From JANNNF01 sp040385825 (lineage in GTDB: Bacteria; Pseudomonadota; Alphaproteobacteria; Rhodobacterales; Rhodobacteraceae), in the NCBI GenBank assembly GCA_040385825.1, contig JAZKGQ010000002.1, positions 1-64,000 on the forward strand: a DNA stretch of 64,000 bases. Direction: 5' to 3'. The position numbers and the translations under genes are program-made. The notes under the pieces were generated by a model. The model saw nothing but the letters and a program-made list of their open reading frames with translations, made no database searches and was not told the origin of the DNA. Of this stretch, positions 7,582 to 16,331 are shown one piece after another; the stretch's first letter is position 1; each line of letters opens with the position of its first letter.

Positions 7582-8726
7582 CCGCGCCCGCCATCAAAGG
7601 CCCCCTCGTCAAAGGCCCCCAGATCAAGGGTTGGTGCCCCGGTGCCCTGCGCCCGATGCTGTCGGGCGATGGCTGGGTGGTGCGCATCCGTCCCATGGCG
7701 GGACGGTTGACCCAATCGCAGGCGGCGGGGATTGCCGACCTCTCGCTTCAATATGGCAACGGGTTGATCGACCTGTCCTCCCGCGCCAATGTGCAGATAC
7801 GGGGGGTGACCGAGGCCAGCCATCCGGCCCTGATCGACGGCCTGCGCGCGCTCGGCCTGATCGACGCTACGCCGCAGGATGAGGCCGCGCGGAATATCAT
7901 CGTCACGCCCTTCTGGGACCATGGCGATGGCACCATGGGCCTTGCGCAAGCCCTGGGGCAGGCGATGGCCGCCGGCCCGGTCTTGCCCGGCAAGTTCGGG
8001 CTGGCGCTGGATACCGGGCCGCTGCCGGTGCTGCGCGGCGTGTCTGCTGACATTCGCATCGAACGCGGGGCAGATGGCGGGCTGATCGTGCGGGCTGACG
8101 GGATGCAGACCGGGGCCAAGGCGCAGGACCCGGTGGCAACGGTGCAGGCCCTTGCCCACTGGTTCGCCGGCCATGGCGTGACTGACAACCGGGGCCGGAT
8201 GGCGGCGCTGATCGCCTCGGGGGCCAAAGCGCCGCCCGCGTTTTCGGCAGTCGCCATGCTGCCGGGTGAAGCCCAAACCCCCACCCCCGGCCTTGTCCCC
8301 CAAGGCGCGCTCATCGCCCTGGCTTTCGGCCAGATGACCGCACAGACCCTTGCGGCCCTTGCCGACCATGGCCCCCTGCGGATCACCCCGTGGCGGATGG
8401 TGCTGGTGGAAGGCGCTGTACAGATGCCCGGCCTGCCCGATCTGATCACCACCCCCGACGACCCGCTGCTGCGGGTGATCGCCTGCACGGGGGCGCCGGG
8501 GTGCGCCCAGGCGCTTGGCCCGACCCGCCCGCTTGCGCGCGCGCTTGCGCCGCACCTCACGGATACTCTACATGTCTCGGGCTGTGCCAAGGGCTGCGCG
8601 CATCCCGCGGCCGCGCCCCTGACCCTGACCGCCACGCCAGATGGCTATACCCTGATCCGCAATGGCTCTGCCGCCGCGCAGGGGCCGACCTATCCCGCCG
8701 CCGACCTCATGACAAAGTTGCCCTGA
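7578..8726 (+). CDS. cobG: precorrin-3B synthase CobG
   Basis: CobG is an oxygen-dependent monooxygenase that converts precorrin-3A to precorrin-3B, setting up ring contraction; its presence marks the aerobic route. The 382-residue protein is a nitrite/sulfite-reductase homologue. The [4Fe-4S] cysteines lie in CTGAPGC (303 and 309) and SGCAKGC (336 and 340). The half-domain motif YGNGLIDLSSRANVQIRGV is near the N-terminus. The start ATG 7578 overlaps the cobN stop and the gene abuts cobH with no gap. No cobZ alternative is present. Confidence 0.95.
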   Translation: MTAPAIKGPLVKGPQIKGWCPGALRPMLSGDGWVVRIRPMAGRLTQSQAAGIADLSLQYGNGLIDLSSRANVQIRGVTEASHPALIDGLRALGLIDATPQDEAARNIIVTPFWDHGDGTMGLAQALGQAMAAGPVLPGKFGLALDTGPLPVLRGVSADIRIERGADGGLIVRADGMQTGAKAQDPVATVQALAHWFAGHGVTDNRGRMAALIASGAKAPPAFSAVAMLPGEAQTPTPGLVPQGALIALAFGQMTAQTLAALADHGPLRITPWRMVLVEGAVQMPGLPDLITTPDDPLLRVIACTGAPGCAQALGPTRPLARALAPHLTDTLHVSGCAKGCAHPAAAPLTLTATPDGYTLIRNGSAAAQGPTYPAADLMTKLP

Positions 8727-9356
8727 ATGCCCCATGCTTATATCACCGATGGCGCCGAGATTTACCGCCAGTCCTTTGCCACCATCCGCGCCGAGGCCGA
8801 TCTTGCCCGCTTCACCCCCGAGGAGGAAGTGGTCGTCGTCCGCATGATCCACGCGGCCGGCATGGTGGGGCTGGAGGCCTTTGCCGATTTCACCCCCGGC
8901 ATGGCAATCGCGGCACGCGCGGCGCTGGAGGATGGCGCGCCCATCCTGTGCGATGTGCGCATGGTCAGCGAAGGCATCACCCGCCCCCGGTTGCCGCGCG
9001 ACAACGCCGTGATCTGCACGCTGCAAGACCCCGCCGTGCCGGGCATGGCGCAGGCCATGGGCAACACGCGGTCGGCGGCGGCGGTTGAACTGTGGCGGCC
9101 GCACCTCGCGGGCGCGGTCGTCGCCATCGGCAACGCGCCGACCGCCCTTTTCCACCTGCTGAACATGCTGCAAGACCCCGCCTGCCCGCGCCCCGCCGCA
9201 ATCGTGGGCTGCCCCGTCGGTTTCATCGGGGCGGCAGAATCAAAAGACGCGCTGATGGAGGCGGCCCCTGTGCCGTCCATGGTGATCCGGGGGCGGCTTG
9301 GCGGGTCGGCCATCACCGTCGCCGCCATCAACGCGCTGGCAAGCCGCAAGGAATGA
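8727..9356 (+). CDS. cobH: precorrin-8X methylmutase CobH
   Basis: CobH moves the C-11 methyl group of precorrin-8X to C-12 by a 1,5-sigmatropic shift, giving hydrogenobyrinic acid. The 209-residue length is typical. His42 in RMIHAAGM is the likely catalytic histidine. Other family features are DVRMVSEGITRPRLP and the C-terminal GCPVGFIGAAESK (substrate phosphate/carboxylate pocket). It starts on the base after the cobG stop, and its own stop overlaps the cobI ATG. Confidence 0.96.
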   Translation: MPHAYITDGAEIYRQSFATIRAEADLARFTPEEEVVVVRMIHAAGMVGLEAFADFTPGMAIAARAALEDGAPILCDVRMVSEGITRPRLPRDNAVICTLQDPAVPGMAQAMGNTRSAAAVELWRPHLAGAVVAIGNAPTALFHLLNMLQDPACPRPAAIVGCPVGFIGAAESKDALMEAAPVPSMVIRGRLGGSAITVAAINALASRKE

Positions 9357-10090
9357 CCATGGGCCGCATCATCTGCGCCGGGCTGGGGCCGGGCGACCCC
9401 GATCTGATTTCGGTCCGGTCCGACCGGGTGATCCGGGGGGCGGCGCATGTGGCCTATTTCCGCAAGGGGGGCAGGGCGGGGCAGGCGCGGCGCATCGTGC
9501 AGGGCATGCTGGCACCGGGCGTGACCGAATACCCGATGGAATACCCGGTGACGACCGAGTTGCCCTTCGACAGCCCCGAATACATCGCCGCCCTGGCCGG
9601 GTTTTATGACGATTGGGCGGCGCGGCTGGCGTTGCTGGCGCAGACAACCGAGGTGGTGGTGCTGTGCGAGGGGGATCCGTTCTTTTATGGGTCATTCATG
9701 CACCTTTACACCCGGCTGCAAGGCCGGGCGGTGGTCGAGGTGATCCCCGGCATCACCGGCATGACCGGCTGCTGGCACGCCACTGGAACCCCGATCACCT
9801 GGGGCGATGATGTGATGACGGTGTTGATGGGCACGCTGCCCGAGGATGATCTGGTGCGCCACATGGCATCGGCGGATGCCCTGGTCATCATGAAAACCGG
9901 GCGCAATCTGCCCCGTGTGCGCCGCGCCTTGGCGCAGGCAGGGCGGCTGGAGGATGCCTGGCTCGTTGAACGCGGCACCATGCCGGATCAGCGGCTGGCG
10001 CGGCTGGCCGAGGTCGACGTGGCCGATTGCCCGTATTTCGCCATCGTGCTGGTGCACGGGCAGGGCCGCAGGCCAGAGGTGGCGGAATGA
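9353..10090 (+). CDS. cobI: precorrin-2 C20-methyltransferase CobI
   Basis: CobI transfers a methyl group from S-adenosylmethionine to C-20 of precorrin-2, giving precorrin-3A. The 245-residue product belongs to the tetrapyrrole methylase superfamily: GLGPGDPDLISV at the N-terminus and LCEGDPFFYGSF followed by VIPGITGMTGCW for SAM and substrate binding. ATG 9353 (MTMGRII) overlaps the cobH TGA; MGRII at 9359 is an alternative start. It overlaps cobJ as ATGA, in line with translational coupling along the operon. Confidence 0.95.
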   Translation: MTMGRIICAGLGPGDPDLISVRSDRVIRGAAHVAYFRKGGRAGQARRIVQGMLAPGVTEYPMEYPVTTELPFDSPEYIAALAGFYDDWAARLALLAQTTEVVVLCEGDPFFYGSFMHLYTRLQGRAVVEVIPGITGMTGCWHATGTPITWGDDVMTVLMGTLPEDDLVRHMASADALVIMKTGRNLPRVRRALAQAGRLEDAWLVERGTMPDQRLARLAEVDVADCPYFAIVLVHGQGRRPEVAE

Positions 10091-10842
10091 GTGGCCCTGA
10101 ACAAAAAGGCTGGCTGGCGGTGGTGGGCCTTGGGCCGGGGGATGAGGCCATGGTCACGCCCGAGGTGCGCAGCGCCCTTGCCGAGGCGACCGATGTGGTG
10201 GGCTATATCCCCTATGTCGCCCGCGTGGCGCCCCGCGACGGGTTGACCCTGCACGCCTCCGACAACCGGGTCGAGCTGGACCGGGCAGGCCATGCGCTGC
10301 GGATGGCCGCGGCAGGCCAGCGGGTGGTGGTGGTGTCTTCGGGGGATCCGGGCGTGTTTGCCATGGCGAGTGCGGTGTTCGAGGCGATGGAGGCCAGCCC
10401 CGACCACCGCGCGCTGGACATCCGCATCCTGCCCGGCATCACCGCCATGCTGGCCGCCGCAGCCCGCGCTGGTGCGCCCTTGGGCCATGATTTCTGCGCC
10501 ATCAACCTGAGCGACAACCTCAAGCCGTGGGAACTGGTCGAACACCGCCTGCGCCTGGCCGCCCAGGCCGATTTCGCCATGGCCTTTTACAACCCGCGGT
10601 CTGCCAGCCGCCCGCACCAGTTTGCCCGCGCGCTGGATGTGCTGCGCGAGGAATGTGGCCCCAAACGCCTGATCACCTTCGCCCGCGCCGTCACCACGCC
10701 GGACGAGGCGATCACCACCGTCCGGCTGGGCGGGGCCACGCCCGAGATGGCCGATATGCGGACTGTGGTGATCGTCGGCAATTCGGCCACGCGGCGGGTG
10801 GGGAAATGGGTCTACACGCCCCGGTCGGCGAGTGCCCTGTGA
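10087..10842 (+). CDS. cobJ: precorrin-3B C17-methyltransferase CobJ
   Basis: CobJ methylates C-17 and catalyses ring contraction to precorrin-4. The 251-residue tetrapyrrole methylase shows VVGLGPGDEAMVTPEV, the CobJ/CbiH signature GYIPYV, SSGDPGVFAMA and LPGITAMLAAAARAGAPLGHDF. The start overlaps the cobI stop. Its final 31 bases overlap the end of cobK, which runs the other way, so rightward operon transcripts must continue through antisense cobK before reaching cobL. Confidence 0.95.
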   Translation: MSGPEQKGWLAVVGLGPGDEAMVTPEVRSALAEATDVVGYIPYVARVAPRDGLTLHASDNRVELDRAGHALRMAAAGQRVVVVSSGDPGVFAMASAVFEAMEASPDHRALDIRILPGITAMLAAAARAGAPLGHDFCAINLSDNLKPWELVEHRLRLAAQADFAMAFYNPRSASRPHQFARALDVLREECGPKRLITFARAVTTPDEAITTVRLGGATPEMADMRTVVIVGNSATRRVGKWVYTPRSASAL

Positions 10843-11561
10843 TGCAGCCAGTCCATCACCTGATCCACGTTTGCCACCACAGGACGGGCCGGAACGGCGG
10901 GCCGCTCGATCAGGATGACCGGCAGGCCAAGCCGGCGCGCGGCGATCAGCTTGGCAACCGCGCCGTCGCCGCCTGCATTCTTTGCGACGATATGGGTGAT
11001 GCGGTGGGCGGTCAGCAGGGCCAGATCACTGGCAACGGTGAACGGCCCCCGGTCAAGGATCACGGTGCAATCGGGCAAGGGCGTGGCCTCGGGCGGATCG
11101 ACCAGCCGCAGCAGGTAGTGATGGGGTCGCCCGGCGAAGGCCGCGAGGGTCTGCTTGCCGATGGCCAGAAACACCCGGCATGGCGTGTCGGGCAACGCAG
11201 CGACAGCGGCGTCGGTGTCGGGCACATGAGTCCAGTCGTCGCCTGGTTCGGCAACCCAAGCCGCGCGTTCCAGCGCCAGCAGCGGGGTGCCTGTGGCAGA
11301 GCAGGCGGCAACGGCATTGTGGCTCATTCCGGCCGCGAAGGGGTGGGTGGCATCGACGACATGGGTGATGCCTTCGCGCACCAGATAAGCCACCAGCCCC
11401 TCGACCCCGCCAAAGCCGCCAATCCGTTGCGGCAAGGGCTGCGCCACCGGGGCTGCGGTGCGTCCGGCATAGGAAAACACCGCCTCCACGCCGCCCGCGG
11501 CCAGACGGCGGGCAAGCGCGCTGGCCTCGGTCGTGCCGCCCAGCAACAGGACGCGTGGCAT
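10812..11561 (-). CDS. cobK: precorrin-6A reductase CobK
   Basis: CobK reduces precorrin-6A to precorrin-6B with NADPH. The 249-residue protein starts MPRVLLLGGTTEASALARRL, the CobK/CbiJ N-terminus with a Rossmann-like GGTTEA motif, and contains DATHPFAAGMS and FLAIGKQTL. It is the only minus-strand gene inside the rightward operon: its end overlaps cobJ by 31 bases and its ATG lies 10 bases from the cobL ATG (ATG 11573 is an alternative that would overlap). Any promoter for it must therefore sit inside cobL. Confidence 0.95.
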   Translation of the reverse strand: MPRVLLLGGTTEASALARRLAAGGVEAVFSYAGRTAAPVAQPLPQRIGGFGGVEGLVAYLVREGITHVVDATHPFAAGMSHNAVAACSATGTPLLALERAAWVAEPGDDWTHVPDTDAAVAALPDTPCRVFLAIGKQTLAAFAGRPHHYLLRLVDPPEATPLPDCTVILDRGPFTVASDLALLTAHRITHIVAKNAGGDGAVAKLIAARRLGLPVILIERPAVPARPVVANVDQVMDWLHHRALADRGV

Positions 11562-11571
11562 GGTTGATGGC

Positions 11572-12744
11572 ATGGCGCCCCCCTGGCTGACCCTGATCGG
11601 GCTTGGCGAAGATGGACTGGCGGGCTTGTCCAGCGCAAGCCGAGATGCGCTGAGCCGCGCCGAGGTGGTGTTCGGCGGGCCGCGCCATCTGGATCTGGCC
11701 GGGGTGGGGATGCGGGGGCAGCCTTGGGCGGTGCCGTTTGACGCAGGCCCCGTGCTGGCCTTGCGCGGGCGGGCTGTGGTGGTGCTGGCCTCGGGCGATC
11801 CGTTCTGGCACGGGGTGGGGGGCACGCTGGCGGTCCATCTGACCCCCGGCGAATGGGTCTGCCATCCGGGACCGTCAACGCCGTCGCTGGTGGCGGCCCG
11901 GCTGGGCTGGCGGCTGGAGGAGGTGACGGCCCTTGGCCTGCACGCCGCCCCCTTTGCCAGGCTGATCCCGCATCTGCACCACGGCGCGCGGATCATCGCC
12001 ACCCTGCGCGACGACGCGGCCCCGGCGGACATGGCGGCATGGCTGGTGGGGCAGGGGTTCGGGGCCTCGACCCTGCATGTGCTGGAACGGTTGGGCGGGC
12101 CGCAGGAACGCCTGCGCCAGACCCGCGCCGATGCGTTTGATCTCAAGCACATCGCGGCCCCGGTGGCCGTGGCGATCCACGCCGAAGGCTTGGGTCTGCC
12201 GCGCGGGTTCGGTCTGCCGGATGACGCCTTTGCCCATGACGGCCAGATCACCAAGCGGCCTATCCGCGCGCTGACCCTGTCGGCGCTTGGCCCCCGTCCG
12301 GGGCAGCATCTGTGGGACATCGGGGCCGGGTCTGGGTCTGTTTCGGTGGAATGGTGCCTTGCGGGCGGCACGGCGCAGGCGGTCGAGGCGAAGCCTTTGC
12401 GCGCCGTGAATATCCGTGCCAATGCCGCTGCTTACGGTGTGGACCATCGCCTGACCGTGATCGAGGGCACAGCGTCGGCGGCCTTGGCGGGCCTGGCCGT
12501 GCCCGATGCGGTGTTTGTGGGCGGTGGCATGGATGCCGCGCTGTTCGCCGCGTTGCAACCGATGCGCGGCACAAGGCTGGTCGCCAATTCCGTCACGTTG
12601 GAAACCGAAAGCCTGCTGGCGGATCTGCATGCGCGGCATGGCGGCAGCCTGCTGCGCATCGACGTGGCCACCGCCACCCCCTTGGGCCGGATGCGCGGCT
12701 GGACCGCCGCCCGCCCCGTGGTCCAGTGGAGCGTCGTGCTGTGA
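11572..12744 (+). CDS. cobL: precorrin-6Y C5,15-methyltransferase (decarboxylating) CobL
   Basis: CobL methylates C-5 and C-15 of precorrin-6B and decarboxylates the C-12 acetate, giving precorrin-8X. The 390 residues hold both domains: an N-terminal CbiE-type methylase (LIGLGEDGLAGL, VVLASGDPFWHG) and a C-terminal CbiT-type methyltransferase with the SAM motif DIGAGSGSVSVEW near residue 248. Start ATG 11572 (MAPPWL) is preferred; 11560 would overlap the divergent cobK start. The stop overlaps the GTG of cobE. Confidence 0.95.
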   Translation: MAPPWLTLIGLGEDGLAGLSSASRDALSRAEVVFGGPRHLDLAGVGMRGQPWAVPFDAGPVLALRGRAVVVLASGDPFWHGVGGTLAVHLTPGEWVCHPGPSTPSLVAARLGWRLEEVTALGLHAAPFARLIPHLHHGARIIATLRDDAAPADMAAWLVGQGFGASTLHVLERLGGPQERLRQTRADAFDLKHIAAPVAVAIHAEGLGLPRGFGLPDDAFAHDGQITKRPIRALTLSALGPRPGQHLWDIGAGSGSVSVEWCLAGGTAQAVEAKPLRAVNIRANAAAYGVDHRLTVIEGTASAALAGLAVPDAVFVGGGMDAALFAALQPMRGTRLVANSVTLETESLLADLHARHGGSLLRIDVATATPLGRMRGWTAARPVVQWSVVL

Positions 12745-13106
12745 TCATAGCAGGCCTCGGATTTCGCAGCGCGGCCCCGGTGGCGTCCTTGCAGGCGGCC
12801 TTGGCGCTGGCCCTGGCGCAGACGACCGCGAAACCGCAAGCCCTTGCCACCGCCCATGCCAAGGCCCGCGCCCCGCAGATGGCCGCATTGGCCCGCGCCC
12901 TTGACCTGCCGGTGCTGGCGGTGGATGTGGCGGGGATGATCACGCCGACCCAAAGCCCGCAATCGCAGCGCGCCCATGCCACCGGATCGGTGGCCGAGGC
13001 CGCGGCCCTGATCGCCGCAGGCCCCGGCGCGCGGCTGATCGGGGGGCGCGTCACCTCGGCCGATGGCATGGCGACGGCAGCACTTGCAGAAGGACCAGAC
13101 CCATGA
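12741..13106 (+). CDS. cobE: CobE / CbiG C-terminal-domain protein
   Basis: This 121-residue gene starts with GTG (VIIAGLGFRSAAPVASL), overlapping the cobL TGA. The sequence matches the small CobE family, homologous to the C-terminal domain of CbiG; the segment AHAKARAPQMAALARALDLPV is typical. CobE is needed for aerobic cobalamin synthesis in some species, but its biochemical role is uncertain; a chaperone- or intermediate-binding role has been proposed. It lies between cobL and cobM, 13 bases before the cobM ATG, in the operon. Confidence 0.88.
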   Translation: MIIAGLGFRSAAPVASLQAALALALAQTTAKPQALATAHAKARAPQMAALARALDLPVLAVDVAGMITPTQSPQSQRAHATGSVAEAAALIAAGPGARLIGGRVTSADGMATAALAEGPDP

Positions 13107-13119
13107 AGGGACCAGAAGA

Positions 13120-13902
13120 ATGACCGTCCACTTTATCGGCGCAGGCCCCGGCGCGCCCGACCTGATCACCCTGCGCGGGCGCGATCTGATCGCGGCCTGC
13201 CCGGTGTGCCTGTATGCAGGGTCACTGGTGCCCGAGGCGCTGCTGGCCCATTGCCCGCCGGATGCCCGCATCGTGAATACCGCGTCGCTGAGCCTGGACG
13301 AGATCATGGCCGAGATCGCCGCCGCCCATGCCCAGGGCCATGATGTCGCCCGGCTGCATTCCGGCGATCTGTCGGCGTGGTCGGCCATGGGCGAGCAACT
13401 TCGCCGCCTGCGCGATCTGGACATCCCCTATTCCGTCACCCCCGGTGTGCCGTCCTTTGCCGCTGCGGCGGCGGCCATCGGGGCGGAACTGACCCTGCCG
13501 GGGGTGGCGCAGTCGGTGGTGCTGACCCGCACCTCGGGGCGGGCGACGGCGATGGCCGAGACGGAAAATCTTGCCGCCTTTGCCGCCACCGGGGCGACGC
13601 TTGCCATCCATCTGTCGGTCCATGTGCTGGACAAGGTGGTGGCCGACCTGACACCCCATTATGGCCCGGACTGCCCGGTGGCCGTGGTCTGGCGCGCAAG
13701 CTGGCCCGACCAGCGCATCGTCCGCGCCACCCTTGCCACGCTGCAAACCGCCATCGGCGCGGAAATGGAACGTACCGCGCTGATCCTTGTCGGTCACGCC
13801 ATCGGGGCCGAAGACTTCGCCGAAAGCCGGCTGTACGCCGGCGATTATGACCGCCGCTATCGCCCGGTCGGCACCAGCCCCCGGTTTCCTGACGCGCCAT
13901 GA
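13120..13902 (+). CDS. cobM: precorrin-4 C11-methyltransferase CobM
   Basis: CobM methylates C-11 of precorrin-4 to give precorrin-5. The 260-residue tetrapyrrole methylase has FIGAGPGAPDLITLRG at its start, CLYAGSLVPEALL, VARLHSGDLSAWSAMGEQ and VTPGVPSFAAAAAAIGAEL, all characteristic of CobM/CbiF. ATG 13120 is preceded by GAAGAA only, so translation may depend on coupling. The stop overlaps the cobB start as ATGA. Confidence 0.95.
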   Translation: MTVHFIGAGPGAPDLITLRGRDLIAACPVCLYAGSLVPEALLAHCPPDARIVNTASLSLDEIMAEIAAAHAQGHDVARLHSGDLSAWSAMGEQLRRLRDLDIPYSVTPGVPSFAAAAAAIGAELTLPGVAQSVVLTRTSGRATAMAETENLAAFAATGATLAIHLSVHVLDKVVADLTPHYGPDCPVAVVWRASWPDQRIVRATLATLQTAIGAEMERTALILVGHAIGAEDFAESRLYAGDYDRRYRPVGTSPRFPDAP

Positions 13903-15233
13903 CACCCCCCCATCTTCTGCCTCCCGGCCTGATCATCGCGGCCCCGGCGTCGGGCACCGGCAAGACCACGCTGACGCTTGGTCTGCTGGCGGCGTTTCGC
14001 GCGCAAGGCGTGGCGGTGCAGCCGTTCAAGTCGGGGCCGGATTACATCGACCCCGCCTTTCACACGGCGGCGGCGGGGCGGGTGTCGGTGAACCTTGACA
14101 CCTGGGCCATGGGGCGGGACCGGATCGTGGGGCTTGCCTCGGCAGCCAGTGGGGCTGATCTGATCTTGGCCGAAGGCTCGATGGGGCTGTTTGACGGCGT
14201 GGCGCAACCGGGGGCTTGCGGCAGCGGGGCGTCGGCGGACCTTGCGGCACTGATGGGCTGGCCGGTGGTTCTGGTGCTGGACGTGTCGGGGCAGGCGCAA
14301 TCGGCGGCGGCGACCGCGCTTGGCTTTGCCAGGTATCGCCCCGATGTGCGGCTGGCGGGGGTGGTGCTGAACAAGGTCGCAAGCCCCCGGCATGAGGCTT
14401 TGGTGCGCGACGGCATGGCCCGCGCCGGGATCACGGTGTTTGGTGCCCTGCCGCGCAATACCGATGTGTCGCTGCCCGAACGCCATCTGGGGCTGGTGCA
14501 GGCGGGCGAGCATCCGGCGCTTGCCGCCCATATCGACAAGGCGGCGGCATTCATCGCGCAGCATGTCGATCTGGCCGCCCTGCGGGATGCGGCGGCAGGC
14601 ACCAGCGCCGCGCAGCCCCCCTTACCGATCGCGCCGCCTGCCGACCGGATCGCGCTGGCGCAGGATGCCGCGTTCAGCTTCATCTACCCGCATCTTCTGA
14701 ACGGCTGGCGCAGCGCGGGGGCCACGATCCTGCCGTTTTCGCCGCTTGCCGATCAGGCCCCGGACGCATCGGCAGGCGCGGTCTGGCTGCCCGGCGGATA
14801 CCCCGAACTGCATGCGGGGCGGCTGGCTGCGGCGCATCATTTCCGTGCCGGGTTGCAGAGTTTCGCGCAAACCCGCCCCGTGCATGGCGAATGCGGCGGC
14901 TACATGGCCATGGGCGCCGCAATGATCGACGCGCAGGGCGTGTCGCATCCGATGGCCAGTCTGCTGGGCCTTGTCACCAGCTTTTCACGCCGCAAGATGC
15001 ACCTTGGCTACCGGCGCGCGCAGTTGCAGGCCCCTATCCCCGGCCATGCCTCGGGCGGGCTGATGGGCCACGAGTTTCACTATGCCGGCATCACCGACCA
15101 GCCCGATGCGCCCTTGGCCCATGTGACCGATGCCACCGGGGCGGCGGTTGCCGAAACCGGATCGACCCGTGTGCAAGCGCAAGGCGGGCGCAGCACCGGC
15201 ACCTTCTTTCACCTGATCGCAGAGGCCCCATGA
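13899..15233 (+). CDS. cobB: hydrogenobyrinic acid a,c-diamide synthase CobB
   Basis: CobB amidates the a and c side chains of hydrogenobyrinic acid using glutamine and ATP, the last step before cobalt insertion. The 444-residue protein has the same plan as CobQ: an N-terminal P-loop ATPase domain (SGTGKTT, 18-24; FKSGPDYIDPAFH) and a C-terminal glutaminase with Cys332 in GECGGYMAMG. The late motif HEFHYA is also typical. It overlaps cobM upstream and cobA downstream by ATGA. Confidence 0.95.
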   Translation: MTPPHLLPPGLIIAAPASGTGKTTLTLGLLAAFRAQGVAVQPFKSGPDYIDPAFHTAAAGRVSVNLDTWAMGRDRIVGLASAASGADLILAEGSMGLFDGVAQPGACGSGASADLAALMGWPVVLVLDVSGQAQSAAATALGFARYRPDVRLAGVVLNKVASPRHEALVRDGMARAGITVFGALPRNTDVSLPERHLGLVQAGEHPALAAHIDKAAAFIAQHVDLAALRDAAAGTSAAQPPLPIAPPADRIALAQDAAFSFIYPHLLNGWRSAGATILPFSPLADQAPDASAGAVWLPGGYPELHAGRLAAAHHFRAGLQSFAQTRPVHGECGGYMAMGAAMIDAQGVSHPMASLLGLVTSFSRRKMHLGYRRAQLQAPIPGHASGGLMGHEFHYAGITDQPDAPLAHVTDATGAAVAETGSTRVQAQGGRSTGTFFHLIAEAP

Positions 15234-15955
15234 CCGACGCACCCAAAGGCTTCGTTTCCTTCGTCTCCTCCGGCCCCGGCGACCCGGAACTGCTGACGCT
15301 GAAGGCCGTGAACCGGCTGCAAACGGCGGATGCGGTGCTGTTTGATGATCTGTCGTCCGGCCCCATCCTGACCCATGCGCGGGCGGGGGCGGACCTTGTG
15401 GGGGTGGGCAAGCGGGCCGGGCGACCCTCGCCCAAGCAAGATCACGTCAGCCGGCTGCTGGTGGATTACGCGCGGACCGGCGCGCGGGTGGTGCGGCTGA
15501 AATCCGGCGATTGCGGGCTGTTCGGGCGGCTGGAGGAGGAAACGACTGCCCTCGATGACGCCGGTATCGGCTATGAGATCATTCCCGGCGTGACCTCGGC
15601 CTCTGCCGCCGCGGCTGCCGCGGGGATTCCGCTGACGCGCCGCCTGACCGCGCGGCGGGTGCAGTTCGTGACCGGGGCCGATGTGACGGGCGGGTTGCCC
15701 GAGGGGCTGAACTGGGCCGCCCTTGCCGACCCTGCGGCAACGACCGTGGTCTTCATGGGCAAGCGGACGTTCCCCGCCCTTGCCGCCGCGCTGATCGCGC
15801 GCGGCCTGCCCGCCGACACCCCGGCCCTGCTGGCCGAGGCGGTCAGCCACCCCGAACAGACCCTGACCCGCAGCACGGTTGCCAGCCTTGCCGCCAGTCT
15901 GGAAGGGGCTTCCAGCACCACGCCCGCGCTGATCCTGTATGGCCCCTTGGCATGA
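15230..15955 (+). CDS. cobA: uroporphyrinogen-III C-methyltransferase (SUMT)
   Basis: SUMT methylates uroporphyrinogen III at C-2 and C-7, giving precorrin-2, the entry point of the pathway. The 241-residue product carries SSGPGDPELLTLKAV and the SUMT signature VGKRAG followed by QDHVSRLLVDYA. The usual RLKGGDPFVFGR loop reads RLKSGDCGLFGR here, a variation I recall from other Rhodobacteraceae cob operons; the essential scaffold is kept. There is no siroheme-synthase fusion, so this copy is probably dedicated to cobalamin. Confidence 0.92.
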   Translation: MTDAPKGFVSFVSSGPGDPELLTLKAVNRLQTADAVLFDDLSSGPILTHARAGADLVGVGKRAGRPSPKQDHVSRLLVDYARTGARVVRLKSGDCGLFGRLEEETTALDDAGIGYEIIPGVTSASAAAAAAGIPLTRRLTARRVQFVTGADVTGGLPEGLNWAALADPAATTVVFMGKRTFPALAAALIARGLPADTPALLAEAVSHPEQTLTRSTVASLAASLEGASSTTPALILYGPLA

Positions 15956-16269
15956 AGGTCACGCTGTGCACCAGTTGCGATCTGGGGCGCGGGGGCTTTG
16001 CTGCGACCCTTGCCGCCGCTTTGGCCGAGGCGGGCCTTGCCGCCGAGGTTCAGGGGGTTGACTGCCTGTCCGGCTGCCCGCGCCCGTCCGCGCTGTCGGT
16101 GCGCGACGCTGGCAAGGTCGCCTATCTGTTCGGCGATCTGACCGCCGCCGACCTGCCCGACCTGATCCGCTTTGCGCAGATGTATGCGGCCTCGCCCGAT
16201 GGCACCTTTGCCGACGCCCGGCCCTTGGGCGCATTGCGGACCAAAGCCATCGCCCGGATTCCGGGTTAG
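15952..16269 (+). CDS. second DUF1636 metal-binding protein
   Basis: The 105-residue last gene of the operon overlaps the cobA stop by ATGA. It repeats the pattern of the first operon gene: CTSCDLGRGG at the N-terminus and VDCLSGCPRP near residue 38, then a KVAYLFGDLT core and LRTKAIARIPG at the end. It is a paralogue of the protein at 2943-3308 and is shorter at the N-terminus. Function is unknown; a cobalt/iron or redox role in the operon is inferred only from its position. Confidence 0.85.
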   Translation: MKVTLCTSCDLGRGGFAATLAAALAEAGLAAEVQGVDCLSGCPRPSALSVRDAGKVAYLFGDLTAADLPDLIRFAQMYAASPDGTFADARPLGALRTKAIARIPG

Positions 16270-16331
16270 GCACCAGACGTTTCCCGCCCCGCAGCCAAAG
16301 ACACGCCGACGAGCGTGACGGCCACACCAGA

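Noticed and set aside
10812..12422. Extended 536-codon cobK frame
   Set aside because: The first half is antisense to cobL; the recognisable CobK N-terminus MPRVLLLGGTTEA sets the start at 11561.
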